Positions 22,170 through 34,059 of a DNA stretch of 64,000 nucleotides are shown here, piece by piece (position 1 is the stretch's first letter; every line of letters begins with the position of its first letter). The notes beneath the pieces were generated by a model, which was given only the letters and a program-made list of their open reading frames with translations, had not been told where the DNA came from and did no database searches. Origin of the DNA: Lepidurus packardi (Eukaryota; Arthropoda; Branchiopoda; Notostraca; Triopsidae); assembly GCA_023053545.1 (NCBI GenBank), contig JAKZAN010000007.1, positions 2,790,001-2,854,000 of the forward strand. Reading direction: 5' to 3'. The position numbers were made by a program, and so were the translations under genes.

Positions 22170-23230
22170 TTTTATGTCTTTGGGTCAGCATTCTCTTTAC
22201 TATTCCCGCTGGGTATGCCTTTGGCGCCGTTGGTTTAGCTCGCTGTGTGATTACGTCCTTTCTTGAAGGGTTGGAATCTTCAGGTATTTACCATGCCATT
22301 CAGTTTGGAGCATTCCTTACAATAAGTACAGTAAATCTACGGGTTACACAAGTTATGATACCCTCTAAAACTAACCACTCTCAACGCAGGTCTGGTTACC
22401 TATATGAATTGCTATAGTATCTCAGCTGCTCCAAAAGTACAAGTTGTTTTACGACTGCCAAGCTAACTGTTATTGCTGTCATCATTGTTGGAGGTTTTTA
22501 AAAAATTTCTACCGGTATCTCAGTGGGAATCTACCTTATCTTTAGTGGGAATGAGAGATTATTTTGTTTTAATTCGAAAGTAGGCAATGTGCAATATTTA
22601 GCTAAAGGTAGGAACCACCAATTCTATTAATTGAACCACCAATTCTATTACAAATATTGCATAAGTCTTTTACGAATGTTTATTCGCATACGCTGGATGG
22701 TTAGGCTGTTTCAAATTACAAATATCTAGTAACTGTCAAATTATTTTTCTTGTCAAGGCAAAATATCACCTTGATCACTGAAGAAATTCAAAACCCTGCG
22801 AAGAAACTACCGCGATGTGTTCTTACTAGAGTTGCGTTCGTAACAGTTTGTTAAGTTTTGGTCAACCTAGGTTATTTAGCTGTTCTCTCTCCTTCCAAGA
22901 CAATCAGTTGACAGGCTGTGGCAACCGTACGTAATAAACATGAACTTACTTAACGATTTACCTAGGGCTGTCTAGGATTGGGCCAATAATGTACTAAGAG
23001 TTGCTAGCTTCCTTATCCCGGTAGGTGTTGCGATGTCTATGTTTGGGTCACTAAATGGTGGAGTTTTTATAGCAGCCCGGTAATTAATATTTTAATGTTC
23101 TTCAAAGCTGTCAACTACAGTAATTATTGCCAAGGCTGCCTTATGCCGGCGGACGAGAATGCAATTTTTAGCAAATTTTATCTTATATGACGTAGAACGA
23201 CGTACTTCAAAACCTGCTCTCCTTTTTAAC
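22170..23230 (+). pseudogene. Decayed SLC7A-type amino-acid transporter paralogue
   Basis: Collinear with exons 4-9 of the intact gene at 25036-27558. Exon-4-like sequence lies at about 22195-22322, exon-5-like at 22390-22503 (NCYSISAA, VIAVIIVGG), exon-6-like ending near 22715 (TACGCTGGATGG), exon-7-like at about 22757-22929 (NITLITEEIQNPAKKLP), exon-8-like at 22975-23082 (AMSMFGSLNGG) and exon-9-like at 23133-23229 (DVERRTSKPALLFN). Exon 7 contains in-frame stops, exon 5 has an extra base and exon 6 is mostly lost. Exons 1-3 and 10-11 were not found. Short introns remain between most blocks, so it arose by DNA duplication, not retroposition. It diverges strongly from the intact neighbour, so the duplication is old. 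Confidence 0.8.
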
Positions 23231-25035
23231 GTATTCTACAACATTTTTCAAACGTCGTCCCTTCGAAAACGACAAATGATTGAATGGAAACTGGCAGCGT
23301 CAACCACTTTAAGGGCATTGAAAAACCATGTCCTCAAATAAAAATTAATCGCTATTTTTAAAAAAATAAATAAAAATAGTTATGTTTCAGGGATTTTATC
23401 AAACCCAATAGATGTTCCAAAGAAAATAAAGGTATAATTTACGGTAAATGTTTACGCCCGGCTTTGTATTGTATGTAAAATATTTTTTACTATTTTTTAA
23501 AACATTGATTAAAATCAATATCTAAAGCCATTAATTTTGTTAGGTTAGGCATAGGGTAGCCTCTCTATCCTGCTAGTATTAATTTTAGATCACGTACGAT
23601 TTATGCTTAATGGTAATCTTAGTAGATTTCTCAGAATCTCTCTAGAGTAGAATCTCCAATGAAGTCAAGAAAGTGTACAAATAATAGATGAAGAATCTAG
23701 AGGATAAATAAGTACCGTTTGTAATGTGAGATCGAGACATCTCACACCAATCTGGAGAATCGTTTCGAGAGTTGTGTGTTATGAATTCAAATTCAAATTC
23801 ATTATAGTAATTAATTCGGACTGACTTAGTAGTCCTAAATGATGTTAGTAAATACTTAGTATTAAAAAATTGGCGTAGTATTCGCAATTGTGACAAGACA
23901 GCGCGTTGTGTATAACATAATAAAATAACACATGAAAAACATGAAAACTTCAACGTAGTACATTATTTAAAAATACTTAGCTGATAAAATAAATAACGTC
24001 CTTATATTTCTTACGTTAATTATAAAGAATCCAGCTTATGTTCCAGTTCCGCCACTATCTAGTAATAATACAAACGGAATGGTATTAAAATCTATTATTT
24101 ACATTCAAGAATCATAGTGTTACCGACTTTTGTTCCCGCTTAACTAGTGTATTTTTTTCTCAGCTTCTTGCCCATTGTGGTTGATCGAAATTCTACGCAC
24201 GTGCGTAGGGAAACTTAAAAGACACAATAAATTCAGATGACAATACAGTACAGTAGGAATATTCTTAACAGAGAGGTAGTCCATTTTTTCGTAGCGCATC
24301 GCCTGTAACCTACTTCTATTATTATCTACTTCTGATTTCACCCGTTTCAGTTCAGTTTAAGTATAAACCAGCCAGGAAATTTTCCGTAGGTAAATCACTT
24401 CATAATAATCGCAATACCTTTATAATATAGTACCCCTTAAAAAAAGTTGAACTGCTTGAAGTCCAGCCATTGGGGAACTTTATTCTTATACTTGAGTAAT
24501 TGTTACGCACAAATTCATTATCTGTAAAATAACAAAATATTAACTTCATATTGATGACCTCCAAGTTATTGTACGTATTTAAAACTTACTCTACTAATAT
24601 GACTTCCAACCCGTATGCAAAATTATAATGCGGGATTGTAATATATTACGTACATTTTACGATTTGATGTTCAGTCTTCATGAAATTTTCATAACAGATT
24701 ATGTGCAATTAGCCTTACAATAAAGGATATGTTGACCATTGCCTGTCAGAAACCAGATAGCCGCAAGTTAGGCCTTGTTTTTTGTCACCCTTTCTCATTT
24801 CAAATTAATGCCCCATGTTCCGCAAATGTTGTTTCGCTGTCTCAATTCTTCTTGAAAATCATTATCACGGAAAGGTCTACGGCCCTGTGAAGTATTGTGC
24901 CTATCATAGCTGCAAGGCTACGGATGAGTTATTTTCCACGACACAAGAATATAGTAAGCTTACAACATAACTTGCATTCAAAAGTGTAATTGTGCGTTAA
25001 ATTCCAGGGTTGCACCTTGTTACTCGTTTGCCATA
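23231..25035. other. AT-rich intergenic DNA between the two transporter copies
   Basis: No supportable gene, RNA or transposon. A GTTAGGTTAGGCATAG motif near 23540 also occurs near 12450. The short frames at 23642-23953 and 24144-24341 on the minus strand look random. The promoter of the downstream transporter gene presumably lies here, but no clear TATA or Inr was identified. Confidence 0.5.
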
Positions 25036-27558
25036 ATGGATAGCCCTGTTTTCACTTCCGATGAAAATCCGATTAACTCAAAGTCAATCGCAACCAAGAC
25101 GGGTATAATATATTAGCATTATTCTTTCGCTGCAGGTATCTTAAGGTATGTTAAGGTTCAGGTGCAAACAATGAGCCAGAGCACATTGGTTTAGATTTGA
25201 AACGTAAAATTGGCTTCTTCAGAGGAACTGCTTTTGTGGTCGGCATGGTTATCGGTATTACATTTGTTATAATGACGTATAATAAAAACCCTTCTAAACA
25301 GGAACCGGAATTTTTATCTCCCCTGGAAGAGTCTTGGCCAAAACGGGTTCCGTAGGCTTGTGTCTTATTGTGTGGTCAATTGGCGGTGTCCTATCATCGC
25401 TAGGTATAAACTCGTATGTAATATTCGAAAACGCTTACGTCGATTTTTTACTTGTCTAGGTGCATTAGCGTATGCAGAATTGGGCACTCTAATTCCAAAG
25501 TCAGGTGGCGACTATGCATATTTTTTAACATGCTTCGGTGATATGCATCCATTTTGGGGTCCATTACCAGCCTTTTTAAGCCTGTTTGTCACCGTTTTTT
25601 TCACCAGAGCAGCATCCCAAGCCATTGCTTCCTATAGTTTAGCCAGCTATGTATTGACACCAGTTTTTGAAGCGTTTGGAGTTTGTGCGGAATCGGAAAG
25701 TGTAGCATTCGCTGTCAAACTCGTGGCCTTCTTATCATTAGGTAAGACCCAATATTTCTCTTCTTTGTTAAATTTGTGAGCTGCTTAAATCAACGTTTAT
25801 CAGATTTAGTCATTATTAGACCAACGTGGATTACCTATAGAGTATTTTATGGACCGTAGCGTATGTCTGTATTGAGTATACAGACATTGAGTATGTCTGT
25901 ATACTCAATAGCCACTTCTCGGTAAAATATTTGGTTTGAAAGATTTCATGACAATTTGCTCTATACAGCATAGAGAACAAAACTGTCGATAATGTTGTAA
26001 ACAAATCTTTTAATTTATTTAATTAATCGTACGCTGTTTCAGAAATGTCACGTGCAATATTACAAACACCATAGAGCATTGGTGTTGCAACTCCGTCAAT
26101 AATAAGTTTCAGGAAGTGATAATCAATTTCGAAGAAAGGTTCAATTTACGCGGCCCATTACTATTAGGATTTATAATAAGTTGTCATGTGCCAAAGATTT
26201 AAAAAAAAAAATTTTAAATCTCCGTCTCCATTATTTGTTTAGGTCTTGTTACCTTTATTAACTGCTACAGTGTATCACTGGCGGCTAGGGTACAAGTTAT
26301 ATTTACAGTTGCTACGGTGACAGCTATTGCAACTATTATCGGTGGAGGTTTCTACGAAATTGGTATCGGTAAGCCGTGTTTCATTTCATACGTTACAAGT
26401 TCTAATCGGGTTATTAGGTAGTACGCAAAACCTTTCTCTAGGTATGAATGAAACAACAGAGTCTCTTGGAAGTCTAGCGGAAGCCTTTTATGCATGTTTA
26501 TACGCATATAGTGGATGGTATAAATGATCCTTAAATTAGCGACAAGCACATGTCAATGCAAGTATACTTCCTATACAGGTCAAATATCACCTTAATCACT
26601 GAAGAAATCAGTGACCCTGCCAAAAACTTACCGAAGATTATTTTAACTGGCATTGCATTCGTCACCTTGTGCTACGTTATGGTGAACATAGCATTTCTAG
26701 CAGTTCTCTCTCCCGGCGAAATAGTCAGCTCAAAAGCGGTGGCTACTGTATAAGAAAATTTAAAAAAATCGAATTCTAATTCAATTAATCCCAAAATCCA
26801 AATATTATAATGAAGGATTGGGCCAAGTACGTAATAGGGATCGGTAGTGTCGTAGTCCCGTTTGTCGTCGCTATGTCAATATTTGGATCGCATAACGCTA
26901 CTAGCTTTACCGGTGCCCGGTACTGAAAATTACATGTTTAAACTCAATTCAACAAATTTTTTTTTTCAAGATTGTGCTTCGTCGGTGGACAGGAAGGGCA
27001 CTTGCCACGCATATTATCCCACATCGATATAGATCGACGCACACCAAAACCCGGTGTCCTGCTCAATGTAAAATCATGTTACTTAATATGTCGTACATGA
27101 CATCTTTTAACTTTAGGCATTTCTGTCGGGTATCATGATACTCATAGGCAACGTGTCTTCTCTAATGAATATCACCTCATTTACGTCGTGGATCTTCAAT
27201 GCGGTTGCCATGGTGGCATTACTGATCATGAAAAGGAGATCCGCCCAAGTTAAAGTTTTTTATCGAGTACTTGCATTTAATATTTCGTAGTTATTGAAAG
27301 CTTCAACATGTATTTTAATTTCCTTAGACGCCAATTATTGTACCGGTTATTGTGCTACTGATGGCGATTTTTCTGGTTATTATACCTGTGGCGACTGACC
27401 CTAAAGTGGAATTTTTGTACACCTGTTTAGCATTCTTCGTTGGATTTTTATACTACGTGTTATTCGTTTACTACCGCAAGACTTTGCCACTGCTAAGTGA
27501 GAGTCCCAATCACTTCAAGTCAAATAAGCTCGTTAATTGTGTAATTTCATCTGTTTGA
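25036..27558 (+). CDS. SLC7-family (LAT/y+LAT-type) amino-acid transporter light chain, 500 residues, 11 exons
   Basis: A 12-helix plasma-membrane amino-acid exchanger of the heteromeric (APC superfamily) type, which normally pairs with a 4F2hc/rBAT-like glycoprotein. Exons: 25036-25102, 25162-25254, 25302-25403, 25460-25741, 26243-26368, 26418-26517, 26579-26747, 26816-26919, 26971-27067, 27117-27248, 27328-27558. They total 1,503 nt in frame with GT-AG introns. Hallmarks: the helix-1 substrate motif GTGIFISP (residues 54-61; usual form GSGIF), GALAYAELGTLIPKSGGDYAY after helix 2, and a cysteine near residue 163 (FGVCAES) where light chains carry the Cys that bridges to the heavy chain. Others are NITLITEEI.DPAKNLPK between helices 6 and 7, and EGHLPRILSHI. 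The start ATG has a short hydrophilic N-terminus, as in the family. The subtype (LAT, y+LAT, b0,+AT, xCT-like) cannot be fixed from sequence alone. Confidence 0.88.
25871..25909. repeat. Perfect 17-bp inverted repeat in transporter intron 4
   Basis: ATTGAGTATACAGACAT at 25871-25887 is perfectly inverted at 25893-25909 with a 5-nt loop. GTATGTCTGT also precedes it at 25861. It lies in the longest intron of the gene (25742-26242), which otherwise holds nothing recognisable. Confidence 0.85.
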
Positions 27559-28149
27559 TAGATTCGATAGGAACCCTACTGGAAAAGGTGCTAAACGTGG
27601 CCCCTCCAAAAAAGGTGGATGATTAAATGCAATCCATGAACCCAACTCGCATTCAATAGATCAAAAATACATCATTACCAAGTCACTTTTTTTTAGTAGC
27701 TTTATGCTCTAAATTCAGAATAGAGTCGAATCATAGTCTCCATAACTTGAATACAGTTAATATTAAACTAAACTTGATATTAAATCAAGTGAATTATGTA
27801 AATATACATATGACTGACGATGTGCAGTAGCAGCACTATTATATTCTTCAAATTGTTCTAAAAGAATTTGTGCGGAATATATTCTCCTTCATTTCCTCCG
27901 AAGTGTGTTTGGGTTATAGTTTGTTACGCTATTTTTTCCCTTATAGATCGTTTCAAGGAATATAGTCCGTTTCCATTTAAGGAAAGTTACCTTTTCATGT
28001 GAAAAAGGGGTGTAAGTTTTCTAAAATTGTTAATCCGTATGGAATTACTCATTCTGCGTATATGCAAGTGGAACGCATGCATAACGTGGGAAGTCATTAC
28101 AAGTTATTATTTATTGCAACATATAAGGCTTTATAAAGCCTCTTTGTAA
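27559..28149. other. Transporter 3' flank and LINE 3' tail
   Basis: AT-rich and non-coding. The last ~70 nt (about 28085-28149) belong to the minus-strand LINE 3' UTR, with a small stem-loop AGGCTTTATAAAGCCT at about 28125-28140 of the kind seen near CR1/L2 3' ends. Confidence 0.5.
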
Positions 28150-29067
28150 CTATTTATCTCTACGAAATTGTAACGGGTCAAACATTTTTGAGCCAAAATG
28201 CTCATCTAGTGATTTTTTAAATGTCTGTGAGGAGGAGGATTCGATCACTTTTTCTGGTAGGCTATTCCATTCATCTACGATTCGGTTTTGGAAGGTCCAG
28301 CGGCCTACATCTTTGAGGAATCGTTCTGTCTTAAGTTTTAGGATATGGCCACGACAATTGCTTTGGTTGAAGCACAATATTTGTTCGGCGGACACATTTT
28401 CATAATAGGCGTGACACAATTTAAACGCTTCTATCAGGTCACCCCGTAGAAACCTATATGCCAGAGTTGGCAGGTTCAAGGCTTTGAGTCTATCTGTATA
28501 GGAGAGGTGACGAAGATTTCCAGGAAATTTGGTTACTCTCCTTTGAACTTTTTCTAGGGCTTCTAGGTCCCTGTTGAAGAACGGGCGCGTTACACAGTGG
28601 CCGTACTCAAGAATAGGTCTAACGAGCGTTTTATACAGCGTGGACAACATTGGTTTATCCACACAGGTGAAGTTTCGTCTAATTAGTCCAGCCACTCTCG
28701 TTGCTTTAGCCGCAATGCTCGCGTAATGTTGGTGAAAATTAAGTTTTGTGTCAATCAGGACTCCAAGATCCCGTTCACAGTCGGTCTTGGCAATTACTTC
28801 GCCACCCAGGACATAACTACTTGTGACAGATTCATTTCCAATCCTCAGTTGGTGACACTTTGTGATGTTCAATTCCATCAGCCATTTCTCCATCCAAAGC
28901 TCAATACTTTTAATGTCATCTTGGAGCTTAATCATATCCTCCGGGCAGTTAATTACGTTACTAATTTTGGTATCATCCGCGTAAAGAAAGACTGTCGACT
29001 CAATTTTGTCTGTTAGGTCATTTATATATATGTTAAATAGTAACGGACCCAGAACCGAGCCCTGGTT
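28150..29067 (-). pseudogene. 5'-truncated CR1/L2-like non-LTR retrotransposon, reverse transcriptase C-terminal part
   Basis: Reading 29067 to 28150, the frame opens in the RT palm with QGSVLGPLLFNIYINDL, then the catalytic box FLYADDTK. The thumb region follows with ERDLGVLI, LYKTLVRPILEYG, LEKVQRRVTKF and LRGDLIEAFK, all typical of CR1/L2/Jockey RTs. The frame is open for about 305 codons to a stop at 28150-28152. The upstream endonuclease, fingers and first palm motifs are absent: homology starts abruptly at about 29067, the usual result of incomplete target-primed reverse transcription. One copy only in this window. Confidence 0.85.
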
Positions 29068-29825
29068 ATACTGATAAAAAGATTCGCTGTTTTACATTAT
29101 ATACGATACGAAAAAGGATGCAGGCATGTATAATCAAAAAGTCAAGTCACTTAAAAGGCAGCCTCGTAAAAACTCCCAATTCAGTCAAAGCTATGCACAC
29201 ATGCATCCGTATAGTGTGAGCCGCTGTCCATATTCTCGAAATAATCGACAGAAGGATCTTTGGCATTTTGCGCAAGGAAAATCGTGGGATGTAAGTCACC
29301 GTCCCTTTCCATTATGTATGTCTTCCCGAACTAATCACTAGAAGCAAGTGATTTCTTAACCATGAAAAGAAAAGAAAAAAAACATAAAAAAGCGAGTATG
29401 ATCCGTTTCTTTGTACCAAGAATCTCTTTGCTCTCCTCCCACGTCTTCCCGGATTTATCCTAATTCTAAAAACCTTGGCACGTTTTTGCCAAATTACACC
29501 CTATGATCTACTTCCATAGAAAAGATACGTCATAGAAGCTCCATGTGTGTGTATAATATAAAAGAAAATCGTGGCCTTCAAAGATGCATATCGACTCACT
29601 TGAAAAATTGACTGTAATCGATGAAAAAACAAAAAAAATGTTTGGTTCATTGTTAACCAATGTTCACCCGAAAAGAAAAAAGAACTCAAACGACATGATT
29701 CAATTGTGAACACATCAAGGTGAGAAACAGAAAGAACGCTGGAATTTAAAAATTAATACACTGCAAGGATTCACTAGGATTTCCTTGCCAAAAACTAAAA
29801 AAAGAATTACAGACAATTGTAGTCC
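29068..29825. other. Stretch without recognisable gene
   Basis: Non-coding by composition on both strands. Small frames at 29126-29341 (+) and 29501-29713 (-) have no recognisable motif. Confidence 0.5.
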
Positions 29826-30121
29826 TTAGGGCTCTAACTTGAGTCGTTTCCAGCAGCCATCAGGCAAAGCCTCCTTAATGGCTTGCACGTTATCTACTTC
29901 TAAACGCAAACGAGCCGACTCCCCCTCACTCACGAACTCTGTAAGAAAAAACATAATTACCGGATCCAAAGAAATTGCAAAATAGCATAAGCAAGAACAG
30001 AAACTTACCTGCTTAATCCGAGCAGATCGCAACTCTTCTAAACGTCGATCCAAATCAGATTCTTGTAAATCGCGTTCCGCTGCGGCTAACTTCCTCTCCA
30101 ATCCGTCCAAGGACCCGCCAT
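29826..30121 (-). pseudogene. Laminin gamma C-terminal fragment (two exons)
   Basis: Laminin gamma chains are secreted basement-membrane proteins whose C-terminal coiled coil ends in a conserved ..I...LP.GC tail; that Cys joins the beta chain. On the minus strand, exon 30121-30009 (113 nt) encodes a heptad-rich piece (LERKLAAAERDLQESDLDRR) and ends AAGCAG|gtaagt. The last exon, 29936-29826 after a CAGAG-type acceptor, encodes LEVDNVQAIKEALPDGC followed by nine residues and TAA. The order matches the end of laminin gamma-1. No further laminin exons were found upstream (30.1-34 kb), so this is a detached 3' fragment: either a duplicated piece or the tail of a gene separated by later insertions. 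The upstream exon would have to supply one base of the first codon. Confidence 0.62.
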
Positions 30122-30827
30122 CTAAGCAAAAGAAGTTTATAGTGTCTGCTTCTACGGTAAAATACGTCATCCCACCCAACTTGACAATCAAAGATGGCTA
30201 ACCAGCGGTGCCTGGGGAAGCACTCGCGTTGAACGGCACGGGACAAAGACGGGAAAGCTAAAAAATTCGTTCGCTGATCTGTCAGGGATCGGCTATGGCG
30301 GCCATGCTGGGAAATTTTAATGTTACGTGTTTTGGTGTTAGTGCCGGAAATTGGTAAATTCGTCGCACAACTTTTTCAGTTAGTTATACAAAATTACACT
30401 CAGGGAATGTATTTTTGTTAGTAGTCTAGAGAAATTAAGAGAAATGTTACCCCCGGAGTACTGTCGAAAATGATCAATATTCCTACTTTTAATGAACAAA
30501 ATGTGAGAATATGCATGCTGCTTGCATATAGTAGTTAAGTGTTGATTGCTTTCAGTTTAATAAAAATCGGATAAGAGTCGACAAACTTGAAATAAAATGG
30601 AAGCAAATTACCTGACGTGTAGTAGGCTTGACTTCTGTTCAAAATGGCTGTCGTGATCTAATTCTGTCTGCTACGCAAAGTGACTACAAGTGCCGACAGA
30701 GGTTCCCTTCGCCAAAGGCCACGGCAACATTAGCAACGAGCAAAGTGATTGGGCACGGCGTTGGTTAGTTTATTTAGTACGCGTTTTCGTTTTTTTCGCA
30801 TTTTGCGAAATGTAAGCTAAATTGTAC

Positions 30828-30937
30828 CATCTCTCCAAAGCTCACCAAGCCCTTTAAACGGAAGTCATGATCATACGGAGATGTCCACTTGGCACAGGAT
30901 TGATGTGTCCCCTTTTGCTTCATTTTGGATCCGAGAC
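30828..30937 (-). other. Exon-like segment, copy C of three
   Basis: 110 nt open on the minus strand between a strong acceptor (TTTTCTTCTAG) and a donor (GAGATG|gtacaa). The peptide contains KMKQKGTHQSCAKW, DHDFRLKGLVSFGEM. It aligns with copy A (20576-20675): conserved MK.K, SCAK, DF.LK and SF..M. Retention of an open frame and splice-like ends in two diverged copies suggests a real exon of an unrecognised multicopy gene, but no neighbouring exons could be joined. Confidence 0.4.
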
Positions 30938-32842
30938 CTAGAAGAAAAGACAAAAACATCAGTATTACGTATCGACATCTGACCTTACCTATAATTGTAT
31001 ATATAAACGCACTCCGTTGTTAATACAGTCAGCCATAGTTAAACCCAACGATCAATAACACAAGTTTACATAACAAACACGATAATCAACGTACTAATTT
31101 GCGTCCGGATGATTTGCCTGCAAAAAACTCATAGAAAATTCCCCTCACTTGAGTTAAATTCATAGAAATTTGATCACAATGCTTACAGATATCTAAAATA
31201 AAATACCCAAAAAGCTTAACTTAGACAGCATAAGCTCGACTTTCTCCGCATGAGATCAATTAGTTATGAAAACGGTTAAAAACTAAATTATCCACCCTAG
31301 CAAAAAAAACAATTTCCCAGAGAAAAACACCCAAAATCGAAAACAAAAAGTCGGGAAAGGAGCTATACTTTGTAGAATTAGGCGTTTTTACCTTTGTCGG
31401 CACTCAGTGAATACGACAAACAAGAGTGCAAGTTCCAGACGACCGAGACGTGGGCCAAGTCGATTTACTCACATCTTCCTTTTCCCTTGGCGACATTGCA
31501 CGAGTTTCGCAACCCAAAAAGGCCTAAATCCATGACTTTCTCACGTGGGACGCCCTGTTTTCCCTCAGCTTCATTTGCATAACAGACACACAAGATTAGG
31601 AGAAGAATTAACGATGTATCTCTTAAGGAAAAAATCGCAAACTGGAATAGACAACTATGACAAAGCTAACTGACAACACCAAGGGCATCTTTCCTGGACT
31701 TGCCCAGACTAAATTTAAGAAAATCGTCCGTTCTAAACGTAACAACAAACCACGCTACATTAACAAACCACGAAATAGGTCGAGGGGTTCGAAACTCAGT
31801 TTCCAGGTGTACGAATGCTACAAAAAATTGTGTAACCCTGACAAATTGCAGAGTTACAAGGGCTACAAATAGGCTACAATGTTACAAACCACGGTTAGAA
31901 AATATAAAGTTTCAAAGCTACACATATTATAAATAGCTATATTATAAAATTAGAATCTCGCTTACATAACAACAATATATGTTGTAGATTTCGATACCTG
32001 TTAAAAATAAAATCTGTGAAGCATAATTGCAAGTACACACTGGAAAAATGGGTCCCTAAAGTAGGTCAATTTTTCTATCTAAAATCGGTAGTTGCCACTA
32101 AAAAAGCTGTGCCTCTATCAAAAGATGTTTTGTTCCTTCTAAATGATGGGCATTCTTCACTTAAAACCGGTTGGTGTTTCCCGAAGTCGGAAAGCATCCC
32201 CCAGTTATTGGCAAGGCATTCTAAATTTTGGCAACCTTTCACAAAACACAGTAACCAATTCCTTAAATCAGTAGCAAATTCCCCATAATTTGACACTCAT
32301 ATTTTCCAAATTTCAGTATGCCCGAGGTTTGCCTTTTGCCTTAGTTGACTTTGTACGACTTCAATACGTTTCCCGCTTCCTATTCTAATGTTTCTGATTT
32401 CGAACGTTTATTTCTGACTAACTGACTCCCAGCGTGATATCGACAGGAACAATGACCCGACTCTACGTCTCTACGTGGTAGTCTAGATACAACCGAACAG
32501 ACAGACGCACAAGTGTGCAGACTTTTTTATCTTGGTTTTGTTTGTGAATTGTTTTAATCTTTGCTGAAACTTTGTAATCATGGGAAAACAACGTGATTCC
32601 TTATATGTGCAAACTTAACGAGTGTTGAAGTCCCCTGAGTTTCACTAATGTAAAATGCATTGTCATATGCATATGGCTAATGTTCGCATAGGAACATCTT
32701 ATATATGAATATCTTGTAATTGTAAGTACGTTTGAAATTAGTGCAAGTTTAACTTGCAATTTGTGGCGTATTGTCATTGAAACAGGCATGGTTTGGATGA
32801 TGAACCGCGATTCACTCTATTCGCGATTGACCCAAGGAAATA
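30938..32842. other. Gene-poor stretch with scattered short repeats
   Basis: No gene could be supported. A plus-strand frame at 31394-31582 is preceded by a pyrimidine tract but has no recognisable motif. From about 31740 the motif GCTACAAA/GTTACAA begins to recur (next entry). Confidence 0.45.
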
Positions 32843-33422
32843 CAGTGGAACCTCTCTTAACGAGCATAATTCGTTCCAGAATCTGGCTCGTTATGTGAAA
32901 CACTCGTTAAGCGAATCTAATGAGTCCCGGCTCACAAGTGACTCATACGTTACGTGACTTCCCTTTCTGCGTCACTCGTTATGCGAAATGTCGCTCGTTA
33001 AGGGAGCAATTTTTTCACCTTTTTTTTTTGCTCGTTATGCGAATTACTCGCTATGAGAGGTGCGCGTTAAGAGAGGTTCCACTGTACTCTACAATTTGCA
33101 GATTCCTGGGTTACTGTTTAGCATGTGAGGAGTAAAGTGAACAAGGACCGAAGGGAAGGCTACTGGGTTACAAAACTACAAAATATGGTTACAAAATTAG
33201 AAAGTAAGGTAATAAAGCTACAAACAACGGTTACAACGCTACAAAGTACGGTTACAAAGCTAAAATTAAAGTTATAACGGTTATTGTAGTGGTACAAAGC
33301 TACAATCTATGTAATTGTTAAGTTATTCAGTCACAAGTGAAGTTACACGTGCTACAAAGAGATAGAATTGTAACCGACTTTGCACGGTGTACGAGGCTAC
33401 AGTCAAGTTTCGAACCCCTCGA
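31780..33422. repeat. Degenerate GTTACAA/GCTACAAA repeat field with inverted ends
   Basis: Variants of GGTTACAAAGCTACAAA recur irregularly at about 31800-31930 and 33165-33360. A perfect 17-bp inverted pair, TCGAGGGGTTCGAAACT at 31780-31796 and its reverse complement at 33406-33422, bounds the field, and GGTGTACGA..GCTAC occurs as a direct repeat just inside both ends. It may be a diverged transposon with subterminal repeats. The pogo-like MITE at 32843 lies within it. Confidence 0.45.
32843..33084. mobile_element. pogo/Tigger-like MITE with perfect TIRs
   Basis: 242 bp beginning CAGTGGAACCTCTCTTAACG and ending with its exact reverse complement, flanked by TA on both sides (32841-32842, 33085-33086). 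CTCGTTATG.GAA and CTCGTTAAG.GAA motifs repeat inside. CAGTGGAACC ends with TA duplications are typical of pogo/Tigger elements. Its ends and internal motifs differ from the intron 14 MITE, so it is a different family. No coding sequence. Confidence 0.88.
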
Positions 33423-34059
33423 AATAGGTTTACATATACAAAGGTAAACATATACTGTGGCCCAAACGTTTGAAACACCGTACTCAAATCATAACCAAAC
33501 TCCACACACGAAGCTAAATTAATGCGCATGGAGCAACAGGAACTGTGCCTAAATACAAACATTGTAAAATTAACGTACCTTAAAACAGAACTGTCCCAAA
33601 AGGTAATCATGATAACGCCCCGCTCACGTCCAACATGTTCGGCAGTGCGAGCGCGACTAAGGCCCGGCGAGGCTTCAAGCGGGGCGAAGGGCCCCTTGCG
33701 TCTTTCAATGACGCGCGCTATTCAAATTCAATGGAACTCTACAAATAAAATCTCTACTTTTTAAGAGGTTTACCTTACAGAAACAGGCCTATAAAAATTA
33801 GCCAGCAAAATGCAGATAGATTAGAGGTAAAGGTTTTAACCCACTTTCTCGGTCTCACTAGGTTGTTTAGGGAGTGAAGGAACATGGGAAATTCGCAGAC
33901 TTGCCCACTTCGCCGCAAAGTAGGCATGACCTAATCAACTAGAAAAGGGTTCGCAAAGAGAATAAAACATTCACGAAACTGGAGACTTGGCGACCTTTCT
34001 GTCGGGTATTCTAAGGAGTTTGGGGCTAACGTAAAATCCGCGTTGAAAACCTTTGTTAC
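33423..34059. other. Intergenic DNA before the BEL/Pao complex
   Basis: AT-rich except for a GC-rich patch at about 33615-33720 (CGCCCCGCTCACG ... GACGCGCGC). The patch is open in one frame for about 80 codons but has no recognisable motif; I see no gene. Confidence 0.45.

Noticed and set aside
33615-33720. GC-rich patch as rRNA, snRNA or CpG-island promoter
   Set aside because: Does not match the rRNA, U2 or U6 sequence patterns I know, and no gene starts nearby.
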